Shown piece by piece: positions 8,068-15,458 of a stretch of 64,000 nt of DNA. How positions within the stretch are numbered: position 1 is the first letter of the stretch; every line of letters starts with the position of its first letter. A model generated the notes under the pieces. That model worked only from the letters and a program-made list of their open reading frames with translations, searched no databases and was not told the DNA's origin. The stretch is from positions 1 to 64,000 of the forward strand of contig NZ_JAJNQN010000009.1 in the NCBI RefSeq assembly GCF_022227845.1. Reading direction: 5' to 3'. Made by a program: the position numbers and the translations under genes. The stretch is from Ectothiorhodospira lacustris (GTDB lineage: Bacteria; Pseudomonadota; Gammaproteobacteria; Ectothiorhodospirales; Ectothiorhodospiraceae).

Positions 8068-9472
8068 CAATACCGTCAACTTAAAAAAAACAATAACCGT
8101 ATGATTTTGTTAAAATAAAAGCAATTCACGGCAAGGCTGGAGATATTCAAATCATGAAAAACTTGTTGACGGCACTTCAGAAACCCGCTTGCCTTTATGA
8201 GAATAATTCTTAACCGTATCGACTCCTCGGTGAGTGATCCCACGTTCATCCGGGAGCACTGTTACCACCCCCGGGATTTCTCCCGGCAACGCTCGCTGAC
8301 CTTCAAGCGCATGGTGCTGTTCTTCCTCTCCGGCGCGGTCCCTTCTCTCCAGTTCGGCATTGACAAGCTGTTTCGCGACTTGGGAGAGGAGGCCAGTGTC
8401 ACCAAGCAAGCGGTGTCCAAAGCCTGTCAAAAGTTTCCCTATGAAGCCCTGGTCAGCCTGCAGCAGCAGGCCGTGAACACCTTCCATGCGGTGCAGACAC
8501 CCCGCCGCTGGATGGGCTATCGGCTTGTCGCCGTGGATGGCACCAAGATACGACTGCCACTCAACGACGACCTGGCCGATGAGTTTGGCACCCAGGGCAA
8601 CCAGACCCAAACCCGGCGACCGATGGCTCTGTTGGTCAGCCACCATGATGTCCTGACCCGCGTGCCGCTGAGTTGTGAGCTTTCACCGGTGTACATGGGA
8701 GAACGTTTCCTGGCCGAACGCCTGCTCAGTGGTTTGCGAACTGACGATCTGGCCATCTATGACCGTGGTTTCCCCTCATTTGCCCTGTTCGCTGCCCATC
8801 GCCATGCCCAAGTGGCTTTTTGTGCCCGACTGACCCTGAATTTCACTACCCAGGTCACCCAATTCGTTGCCTCCGGCGAGACGGAGACCGTGATTCTGTG
8901 GACACCCAGCGCCACGATGCGCAGTGACTGCGCCGCCCTGGAGGTCTGTGAACAACCCCTGACGCTGCGCCTGATCCGCATCGACCTGGGCAAGGGGCAC
9001 ATCGAGATCCTGGCAACCAACCTGCTTGATACACAGACCCACCCGGCCCATCTGTTCAAATCCCTCTATGCCGAGCGCTGGGGCGTTGAGGAATCCTACA
9101 AAGCCTTCAAAACCTGGCTTCAGGTCGAACGCTTCCGCACCCATAGCCGGTTAGGCGTGTACCAGGAAATCTACGCCCGCTTCCTGACTCTCACGTTGGC
9201 AGCCATCAGCGCCGCCCTGTCTCAGCCGGTGGCAACATTGCGAACGACCGGACGCTCCAGGGAATACCGCATCAACTTCCGGGCCACTCTGCTCAAGCTC
9301 CGTGACCGGTTCTTCTCGCTCTGGTCAGCAGACAATTCAGAAAAATCCATCCTGGATCTGTTCCAATGGATCATCTAAGATCAAGAGATGATCCGGCCAG
9401 GGCGGTCCAACCCTAGAAAATCAAGATATATCAATCCATTGCCGGGGGTGATGGCCTAAATTGACGACATTG
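8068..9472 (+). mobile_element. IS4-family insertion sequence
   Basis: The transposase ORF is bracketed by imperfect 16-bp terminal inverted repeats: CAATACCGTCAACTTA at 8068-8083 and TAAATTGACGACATTG at 9457-9472, which match at 13 of 16 positions. The length of about 1.4 kb is usual for IS4. No target-site duplication is visible: the left flank ends ATCTGGC and the right flank begins AGCCTTG. The right end cuts directly into a group II intron maturase, so a deletion probably accompanied or followed insertion. Confidence 0.8.
8197..9378 (+). CDS. IS4-family DDE transposase
   Basis: Catalyses cut-and-paste movement of the element. The 393 residues carry the DDE triad: D114 in VAVDGTK, D189 in IYDRGF, and E298 in the YAERWGVEESYKAFK box (Y291-x2-R294-x3-E298-x6-K305), the YREK signature of the IS4 family. 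A 9-bp palindrome (GGATCATCT / AGATGATCC, 9368-9394) spans the stop codon. The frame is intact. It lies between the ATPase cassette and the truncated intron. Confidence 0.93.
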   Translation: MRIILNRIDSSVSDPTFIREHCYHPRDFSRQRSLTFKRMVLFFLSGAVPSLQFGIDKLFRDLGEEASVTKQAVSKACQKFPYEALVSLQQQAVNTFHAVQTPRRWMGYRLVAVDGTKIRLPLNDDLADEFGTQGNQTQTRRPMALLVSHHDVLTRVPLSCELSPVYMGERFLAERLLSGLRTDDLAIYDRGFPSFALFAAHRHAQVAFCARLTLNFTTQVTQFVASGETETVILWTPSATMRSDCAALEVCEQPLTLRLIRIDLGKGHIEILATNLLDTQTHPAHLFKSLYAERWGVEESYKAFKTWLQVERFRTHSRLGVYQEIYARFLTLTLAAISAALSQPVATLRTTGRSREYRINFRATLLKLRDRFFSLWSADNSEKSILDLFQWII

Positions 9473-10075
9473 AGCCTTGCCGAGGCGACTGGAGGCCTTT
9501 GGTCTCCAGGCGGCCCCGGAGAAGACGTGCATTCACCGCTTCAGCCGTTTTCACCCAACACGGACCCGGCGATTCACCTTCCTTGGTTTTGAATTTTACT
9601 GGGAAGCGGATAGCAAGGGGACACCGCGGGTATGGCGGCGGACCAGTCGCAAGAAGCTGCGCAGTAGCATCCGGGCCTGCAAGGACTGGCTGAAGACACA
9701 CCGGCATCTTCGTCTGCCGATACTGTTGGCGACGATGAAGCGCAAGGTACGGGGGCACTACAATTACTTCCGTGCCATCGGTAACATCAGCTCACTGCGG
9801 TGTTTTCACACCGCGGCAATCCGGTTGCTCTACAAGTGGCTGAACCGTCGCAGTGAAAGGCGAAGTTTGACCTGGGAAGGTCTCAGGCGGGTGCTGGAGG
9901 CCTACGCGTTTCCGACACCGGTTGAGGCGATGCAGGGGATACGGAATCGGGGGCTTGCGTGAGGGACCGTCCTTCTGCGCGAGTGAGTATGACTGAAGAG
10001 CCCGGTGCGGGAAAACCGCACGCCGGGATCTGTGCAGGGGGCGTCGGGTAACCGGCGTTCCTACTGCGACGGCCC
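9473..10075 (+). mobile_element. group II intron remnant, 3' part, + orientation
   Basis: After the truncated maturase frame comes a domain V hairpin, GAGCCCGGTGCGG and CCGCACGCCGGGATC (9998-10030), then a domain VI-like hairpin (GTCGGGTAACCGGC) ending near 10075. The 5' two thirds of the intron are missing, cut at the IS4 right end. Unlike the other two introns here it points with the cassettes, so it is not a simple IIC-attC insertion, or the segment has been inverted. Confidence 0.8.
9477..9962 (+). pseudogene. truncated group II intron maturase, C-terminal part
   Basis: About 160 codons correspond to the end of the RT thumb and the maturase domain: RLEAFGLQAAPEKT, then FTFLGFEFYWE, RKVRGHYNYFRAIGN and YKWLNRRSERRS. 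The finger and palm domains, including the YADD box, are absent. The frame runs straight out of the IS4 end, so no native start exists. It is distinct in sequence from the intact maturase at 2425-3780. Confidence 0.88.
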
Positions 10076-10107
10076 CCAATCTTGGCGCCGGCTACCTAAG
10101 GAATTAT

Positions 10108-11070
10108 ATGCTGAACATTTTCTTTCTGCTTATCGGTATTGCTTTGCTCACCGTTGGTGGTGAGGCGCTAATTCGAGGCTCGCTGGCAGCGGCAAAGCGA
10201 CTCGGTGTATCGCCGTTGCTAAGCGGTCTCGTAATAGTAGGATTCGGCACCTCGGCCCCTGAGTTGGTGGTCTCAGTCAATGCTGCGGTGGAAGGTCGAC
10301 CAGACATCGCTATTGGCAACGTTGTTGGTAGCAATATCGGCAATATCTTACTGATACTCGGCATTTGCGCTTTGATTTCGCCATTGGCGGTCAAGCCATT
10401 GGCACTGAGGCGAGACGCGGTCACGGTAGTAGCAGCAAGTGTACTGTTTCTCGTTCTGGTTGGAGGAAGTGCGCTAGGGCGCGTAGATGCAGCTATATTC
10501 CTTGTCGCTCTGGGCGCTTACCTAGTCTGGGCTTACTGGAGCGAAAGTTTTCACGCTGCGCCCTCGGGTGAACTACATCAAGCTGAAGCAGATGAGCTTT
10601 CCACCATTCCGAAGTCGGTGTTATGGACTGTAACAGCGGTGGTTTTTGGCTTGCTGCTTTTAATTGCCGGATCACAGGTTCTTCTGATTGGAGCCATTGG
10701 TATTGCAGCGCACTTTGGTGTGCCAGAGGCGGTCATTGGCTTGACGCTGGTGGCCGTGGGTACCTCTCTTCCCGAGCTATCCATATCGGTAATTGCAGCT
10801 ATTCGGCGACATGCAGACGTGGCTGTCGGAAACATACTTGGCAGCAATATCTTTAACTTGCTGGGGATTCTTGGGGTGTCCGCTCTACTTCAGCCACTTC
10901 CGGTTCACGCAAGAATCTTGCAGTTTGATCAATGGGTCATGCTGGGAACATCGTTGCTTTTGCTTGTATTCTTGTACACTGGGCGCCGCCTGAGCCGCAG
11001 GGAAGGTGGAGTGCTATTAATTGGATATGGAATTTACGTCTGGTTGAGTTTCACGGTATTCGGTGGCTGA
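10108..11070 (+). CDS. integron cassette gene: CaCA-family Na+/Ca2+ exchanger (YrbG-like)
   Basis: A 320-residue inner-membrane protein with about ten hydrophobic segments and the two inverted alpha repeats of the CaCA family: GFGTSAPELVVSV with GNVVGSNIGNILLILG (about residues 46-92), and AVGTSLPELSISV with GNILGSNIFNLLGILG (about 210-255). The paired acidic residues in the PEL motifs bind cations. The family exchanges Ca2+ for Na+ or H+. An attC starts 9 bases after the stop, so this gene is a mobile cassette. Its GC content is nearer to the core genome than that of the preceding cassettes. Confidence 0.92.
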   Translation: MLNIFFLLIGIALLTVGGEALIRGSLAAAKRLGVSPLLSGLVIVGFGTSAPELVVSVNAAVEGRPDIAIGNVVGSNIGNILLILGICALISPLAVKPLALRRDAVTVVAASVLFLVLVGGSALGRVDAAIFLVALGAYLVWAYWSESFHAAPSGELHQAEADELSTIPKSVLWTVTAVVFGLLLLIAGSQVLLIGAIGIAAHFGVPEAVIGLTLVAVGTSLPELSISVIAAIRRHADVAVGNILGSNIFNLLGILGVSALLQPLPVHARILQFDQWVMLGTSLLLLVFLYTGRRLSRREGGVLLIGYGIYVWLSFTVFGG

Positions 11071-11078
11071 AATAAAAT

Positions 11079-11163
11079 GGCCTAACAAGGCCAAGCACAG
11101 CGACGGCTTCTCCGTTGCGACTTCGCCTCCACTACGAAGCCGCGCGTGTTGGCGGCGTTAGGC
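11079..11163 (+). other. attC recombination site
   Basis: The outer boxes GGCCTAACAAGGC and GGCGGCGTTAGGC are almost perfectly symmetrical. Internal complementary segments (GGCTTC / GAAGCC) form the rest of the stem. It is the clearest attC in the window. Confidence 0.93.
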
Positions 11164-11207
11164 ATCACCGTTATCTAACTACAACCTGTCGACTAAGAGA
11201 TAGATTG

Positions 11208-11765
11208 ATGCCCAAATTCACAACCGCAGCGATCGGCTCAACAGCCCCGCTTCCTGACGCGTCGGTCGATCCACTCATCGTGGAACGGACAGTCTTTAGC
11301 TGTGACAGAACCCACCGTTTCACGCTCTTCCGGTATTGGGGCAATCCAGACGACTACGCCTGCGGCATTAGCATGAATCCATCTGGTGCAGCTGAGGACG
11401 TTGGCGATCCAACTGTAGATGGGATGGTTCGTCGAGCTCGAGAGCACTGGAGTGTTGGTGCGTATTACCAACTTAACGTCATGTCCATTCGAGGCACTTA
11501 CTCGTCAGATTTGGCCAGAACAGCGGTGGTAAACCTTCCGGATAACGATGAATGGATTCGGCAAATAGCGGCCAGAGCACGAATCGTTGTAGTGAGCTGG
11601 GGAAATCCTGGTCACAATTCAGGCCGTGGTCCTGAGGTAGAGGCGATCTTGCGCGAAGTGTGTGACCCAACGAAGGTCTATTGCTTTGGTAAGAATAAAA
11701 ACGGCTCTCCGGTTCACCCTCTCTATCAACGGATTGACGCGCCGTTGATTCCATTCTTTGTGTAG
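11208..11765 (+). CDS. integron cassette gene: DUF1643 family protein
   Basis: The 185-residue product matches the DUF1643 pattern: a short beta-rich start (FTLFRYWGN), SMNPSGAAEDVGDPTVDGM (about residues 55-73), then YYQLNVMSIRGT and a C-terminal VVVSWGNPG. The biochemical role of DUF1643 is not established; members are common on mobile elements. ATG 11208 starts after the attC; upstream reading would run through the attC stem. The attC following this gene carries a second group IIC intron end. Confidence 0.85.
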   Translation: MPKFTTAAIGSTAPLPDASVDPLIVERTVFSCDRTHRFTLFRYWGNPDDYACGISMNPSGAAEDVGDPTVDGMVRRAREHWSVGAYYQLNVMSIRGTYSSDLARTAVVNLPDNDEWIRQIAARARIVVVSWGNPGHNSGRGPEVEAILREVCDPTKVYCFGKNKNGSPVHPLYQRIDAPLIPFFV

Positions 11766-11793
11766 AGGCCATGTGCCCCAAGCTGGCATATCA

Positions 11794-11885
11794 ATGCCTA
11801 AATCGGATAGCCGGGGGTTTTTCTCCCCCGGCCTCCACAACACCCCGCATGCGGGCCCGCACGGGGCGTTTCCTCCGGAGTTCAA
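11794..11885 (-). mobile_element. group IIC intron 3' end (domains V-VI) in an attC half-site
   Basis: On the minus strand ACGCCCCGTGCGG and CCGCATGCGGGGTGT form a domain V hairpin, followed by GTTGTGGAGGC and a domain VI stem (CCGGGGG / CCCCCGG), ending CCGAT next to TTAGGC. The junction is the same as in the intact intron at 2330 (CCGAT then TAGCCC). GCCTAAATC at 11796-11804 is the left box of the attC belonging to the DUF1643 cassette. No maturase gene or intron 5' end is recognisable up to bluB. Confidence 0.75.
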
Positions 11886-12165
11886 AGGACCATGCAACCA
11901 TGGTGACCTTCAACGCTGGTTACCCAACGAATCGCCAAGGCCGTTTCACCCGGTCGGGCGCATTACGACCGTTGAGACACGTGGGTCTCTCTCGTTGCCG
12001 GAGGTTCGGGCCTTCAGCGTCGGGGGGATGGCTGACCGTCGTACCTCTCGGTGCCGCCCTGGGCGCGCTCGTCTCGGTGCTGGAGCTGGCGTTACTCGGC
12101 TGGTGCGCAGGGTGCGGCATGTTCGTCGCGGGGCTTACCCATATGACGGCACGTCGCTGGCTTCC
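11886..12165. other. non-coding stretch between intron end and bluB
   Basis: No convincing gene. It may contain degraded intron domain IV sequence; a weak minus-strand frame (11920-12120) has no recognisable homology. This is where the integron array gives way to core genome. Confidence 0.5.
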
Positions 12166-12918
12166 TCAAAGAGGGAGGTCCGACTGATCGGCCTTGCTCT
12201 GGCAAGCCTGGATGGCCTCCACCAGCGGGTCGTCGGCGGCGGGGGGCTGGCCCCAGCCGTTCATGTGGATCAGTTGTTCCAGCGGCAGTCTGGGGCGCCA
12301 GCCGGCGGTTTCCAGTTCCGGTTTGTCGTGGAAGTGACTGACGCGACCGATGCAGAGGTAGGCCACGGGCACGATGTCCTCGGGGAGGCTGAGTACCCGT
12401 TTGATGTCCTCGGGCCGGAAAATGCTGACCCAGCCCACGCCCAGCCCTTCACTGCGGGCGGCCAGCCACAGGTTCTGCACGGCGCAGACGACACTGTAGA
12501 GATCCATGCGATGGTCGTGGGTACGGCCGATCACGACGGGGCCGGCGCGATCCCGGTCGCAGGTGATGCACAGGTTGATGGGGGCATCCATGATGCCTTC
12601 CAGTCGCAGGCTGCGGTAGATCTGGCGACGCTCACCCTCGAACATCTCCGCCGCTTCTTCGTTGGCGAGGCTGAAGGCTTCGTGGGCCCGGCGTTTCACC
12701 TCCGGATCCTTGACCACCACGAAACTCCATGGTTGCATGAAACCCACCGAGGGGGCGAAGTGGGCGGCGGTGAGGATGCGGGCCAGCATGGCGTCGGGTA
12801 TCGGGTCGGGGAGGAACTGTCCCCGTACGTCCCGTCGGCACAGGATGTTGCGGTAGATGGCTGTGCGTTCCGTTTCGCTGAAGCGGTGGGTGTCGGGTAT
12901 CGGTTGATCTTTTTGCAT
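12166..12918 (-). CDS. bluB: 5,6-dimethylbenzimidazole synthase BluB
   Basis: A nitroreductase-like flavoenzyme that cleaves FMNH2 with oxygen to make 5,6-dimethylbenzimidazole, the lower ligand of cobalamin. The 250-residue protein shows family features: YRNILCRRDVRGQF near residue 22, AAHFAPSVGFMQPWSFVVV (about 50-68), an internal IGRTHDHRMDLYSVVCAVQN segment, and GLGVGWVSI. It acts in the cytoplasm and needs no partner subunit. It is monocistronic here, with its 3' end facing the integron. No cobalamin riboswitch is evident upstream. Confidence 0.93.
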   Translation of the reverse strand: MQKDQPIPDTHRFSETERTAIYRNILCRRDVRGQFLPDPIPDAMLARILTAAHFAPSVGFMQPWSFVVVKDPEVKRRAHEAFSLANEEAAEMFEGERRQIYRSLRLEGIMDAPINLCITCDRDRAGPVVIGRTHDHRMDLYSVVCAVQNLWLAARSEGLGVGWVSIFRPEDIKRVLSLPEDIVPVAYLCIGRVSHFHDKPELETAGWRPRLPLEQLIHMNGWGQPPAADDPLVEAIQACQSKADQSDLPL

Positions 12919-13050
12919 GACAGTCGGTCTTTGATGGGCGAGATGGGCAGTATAGCCCCCCAGACTGGTCGGGGGCCTGCTGGCGGGTGGTTCCGGTCAT
13001 TTGGGCCGATGCTCCCGCGAAAGTGGATTCTAGGGCTTGAGTCTGTTTCT

Positions 13051-13135
13051 GGGTTCCCGCTTTCGCGGGAACGACGGGTTCTGAACTGATCTGGGCTTGG
13101 AGCTTCCCGCTGGGTTCCCGCTTTTGCGGGGATGG
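13051..13135. repeat. two REP-like palindromic repeats
   Basis: Hairpins built on GTTCCCGC-TTT-CGCGGGAAC (13053-13072) and GGTTCCCGCTTTTGCGGGGA (13112-13131) lie in the same orientation about 60 bases apart in the bluB upstream region. A degenerate CCCGCGAAAG copy is near 13014. The form is that of short dispersed palindromes common between genes of proteobacteria. Confidence 0.75.
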
Positions 13136-13251
13136 CGTATTCATAAACATCCCTGACTTGACCGTTCAGGTGCATAATTTGTTGGTCAGTGCGAAACCGG
13201 CATGGGGATTCTTGTCCCGAGACAGGACTCATGCCCTTGGGAGAAAACGTC

Positions 13252-13815
13252 ATGGATTTTTCGGATCCGGCCGTAGTCGAAACCTGGCAGCCTGTTGATG
13301 ACCGGGTGATGGGTGGGGTTTCGCGCAGTTGCCTGCGCTATGATCCGGCGGGCTTTGCGGTGTTTGAAGGGGTGATGTCCCTGGAGCAGGGGGGCGGTTT
13401 TGCCTCGGTGCGTAGCGATCTGTTTCCGGGATTTGCACCTGGAACCGATGTCCTTGTCCTTGAGGTGTGCGGCGACGGCAAGGCCTACAAGCTGTCGTTG
13501 CGGATGGATGAACAGTTCGACGGCATCAGCTATCAGACCGTGTTTCAACCACCGGCGGGTGTCTGGACGCAGGTCCGGCTGCCTGTCCGGGACTTCGTGC
13601 CCGGTTATCACGGGCGGCCGGTACCCAATGCATCGCCTCTGGTGCTGGAGCGGGTCTGTCGAATCGGTCTCTTGATCGCCCGGCAGACAGATCCGTCAGG
13701 CGGCGCATCGGTGCCCATGGAGGAGGGCGCGGAAGGGGCGGTCGTCGCCATGGGTCGTCCACAGGCAGGATCATTCCGGTTGGCCATCAGGTCGGCCAGG
13801 AGCCTGTCAGGCTGA
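13252..13815 (+). CDS. CIA30 family protein (NDUFAF1-like)
   Basis: The 187-residue product matches the complex I intermediate-associated protein 30 fold: WQPVDDRVMGGVSRS near the N terminus, GFASVRSDL, and a carbohydrate-binding-like beta sandwich ending in IGLLIA. In mitochondria the homologue assists complex I assembly; in bacteria its job is unclear. ATG 13252 is preferred, with GGGAGA about 7 bases upstream; in-frame starts at 13189 and 13231 are possible. The diguanylate cyclase gene begins about 70 bases downstream. Confidence 0.85.
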   Translation: MDFSDPAVVETWQPVDDRVMGGVSRSCLRYDPAGFAVFEGVMSLEQGGGFASVRSDLFPGFAPGTDVLVLEVCGDGKAYKLSLRMDEQFDGISYQTVFQPPAGVWTQVRLPVRDFVPGYHGRPVPNASPLVLERVCRIGLLIARQTDPSGGASVPMEEGAEGAVVAMGRPQAGSFRLAIRSARSLSG

Positions 13816-13887
13816 TGGGGCTTGCGACACCTCCCGCCCCTGCGGCTGCGATTTCTACTTCCCGGACTGAAGACATATACTTACGGA

Positions 13888-15450
13888 ATGTGGCTGCAAG
13901 AGATCCAACAATTCGCCGCCGGGGCCGCCAGGGCGCCGCGTGTGGCGGCAACCATACAGCCCCTGCTGGGCATCCTGCAGCGGGTCACCGGCCTGGAGTC
14001 GGTGTTCCTCACCCGAATTTCCATGGGCACTCAGACGGTGCTCTTCGCCCATAATACCGATGAACTGCAGATCGTTGCAGGTATGTCGAGCCCCTGGGAA
14101 GACACCCTCTGCAGCCGTGTTCTGGCGGATGAGCGCCTGTTGGTCAACGATGTGGATGATCGTTGGCCGGACTCCCCGGCCAGCACCGCCTTGGGCGTGA
14201 AGACCTACCTTACTTTTCCCATCCGTGGTGCCGACGGCGCGGTTCAGGGCACTCTCTGCGGTGCCAGTTGCCGGCCGGTGGAGGTGGCTCCCGAGGCCAT
14301 GGCCATCGTCGGCATGTTTGCCGAAGTCATCTCCGCACAGCTGCTGCGAGAGATCAATCTTGATACAGCCACCGATCGGGCGGAGCGAGCCGAGGCGCTG
14401 GTACACAAGATGGCCATCGCATCAGAGATCGGCAACCTGTGTCTTGAAGCCCGCGACCTTCATCAGACCCTGAAACAGGTGGCCAAACGCTTGGAGGATA
14501 TTCCGGTTTGGCGGTACATCGTCTGTTTTCGTATGCAGGCGGGCCGCCCTGTGGTTGAAGAGGGTCGGGAGCGGGACGTTCAGGAACAACTTATCAGGGC
14601 TGTGTTGGAAGCGTTGGGCGAGTCGGTGCAACACATGCACTCCCGAGACAATCCCCCCTTGCTGGACGAAAACCGGCAAGGGGAGGTGATTCACGAGTTG
14701 CGGGGCAAGTTGGGTCTGGGCGTCAGGGGGGGCGTGGGTGTGCTTACTGCGGCGACGCACAGCGACCTGGAAGGCGGCATCCTGATTTTGGCTGATGAAT
14801 CGGTGGCTCTGGGCGGTGGTGATGGTCAGCTATTGATCGCCCTGTCCAATTATCTTTCCCTGCTGGCCATTCGGCTACGGGACTACGAACAACTCCAGGC
14901 TGCCAATCGTGAACTGACCCGTTTTGCGCTGAACGATCCCCTGACGGGCCTGCCCAATCGCCGCTATCTGTTCGAGACGGCCCAGCGCCTGGTGTCGCAG
15001 GCCGCCCGACTGGGTGAGTCCGTGGTTGTGTTGTTCATCGACCTGGATGGTTTCAAACAGATCAATGATCGCTATGGGCACCGTAGCGGGGATTATTTTC
15101 TGGCACAGTTTGGCCGTCGTCTGAGCGCAGCGCTGCGAGAGGGGGACTTTGCGGCCCGCTATGGAGGCGATGAGTTCGTCGTCCTGGCGGTGACCACGGG
15201 ATCCGGTGACGGCACGGAACCCCCACTTCAGGCGAGGCAATTTGCCGACCGCATCGGCCTTGCCCTGATGGGGGCATTCGACTTGGAGGGTGCAGGCATC
15301 GACTATAAGGGACCCAGTATCGGCGCGGTGGTCTGGGAACCCGATGAGGATGTCGAAGCCTTGCTGCATCGAGCGGACAAGGCCATGTACGCAGAGAAGA
15401 TCCGGCGTCGCGGACCCGCGCCATTCACCGAATTGGAAATTCGAACTTAG
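13888..15450 (+). CDS. GAF-domain diguanylate cyclase
   Basis: Makes cyclic di-GMP from two GTP. The 520-residue protein has an N-terminal GAF domain (about residues 15-165, with SPWEDTLCSRVLADE and TYLTFPIRG), a second GAF-like region (about 190-345), and a C-terminal GGDEF domain (about 360-515). The active loop is intact (YGGDEFV, encoded near 15161-15181), and an RxxD inhibitory site (REGD) lies five residues before it. No membrane segment is seen, so it is probably cytoplasmic. The start is uncertain: an upstream ATG at 13822 is in frame, but homology begins after 13888. Confidence 0.92.
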   Translation: MWLQEIQQFAAGAARAPRVAATIQPLLGILQRVTGLESVFLTRISMGTQTVLFAHNTDELQIVAGMSSPWEDTLCSRVLADERLLVNDVDDRWPDSPASTALGVKTYLTFPIRGADGAVQGTLCGASCRPVEVAPEAMAIVGMFAEVISAQLLREINLDTATDRAERAEALVHKMAIASEIGNLCLEARDLHQTLKQVAKRLEDIPVWRYIVCFRMQAGRPVVEEGRERDVQEQLIRAVLEALGESVQHMHSRDNPPLLDENRQGEVIHELRGKLGLGVRGGVGVLTAATHSDLEGGILILADESVALGGGDGQLLIALSNYLSLLAIRLRDYEQLQAANRELTRFALNDPLTGLPNRRYLFETAQRLVSQAARLGESVVVLFIDLDGFKQINDRYGHRSGDYFLAQFGRRLSAALREGDFAARYGGDEFVVLAVTTGSGDGTEPPLQARQFADRIGLALMGAFDLEGAGIDYKGPSIGAVVWEPDEDVEALLHRADKAMYAEKIRRRGPAPFTELEIRT

Positions 15451-15458
15451 ATGGTTCT

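Noticed and set aside
8060-8200. CCGTCAACTT / GTTGACGG inverted pair near 8074 and 8164 as IS ends
   Set aside because: The pair at 8068-8083 and 9457-9472 encloses the whole transposase gene and matches better.
1-12165. Integron integrase gene or attI site
   Set aside because: No tyrosine recombinase frame or attI-like sequence is visible; the platform must lie outside the window.
11758-13089. 443-codon + strand ORF
   Set aside because: It runs through the intron remnant and antisense to bluB, with no homology.
12919-13250. Cobalamin riboswitch upstream of bluB
   Set aside because: No B12-box-like sequence was found; only REP-like palindromes are present.
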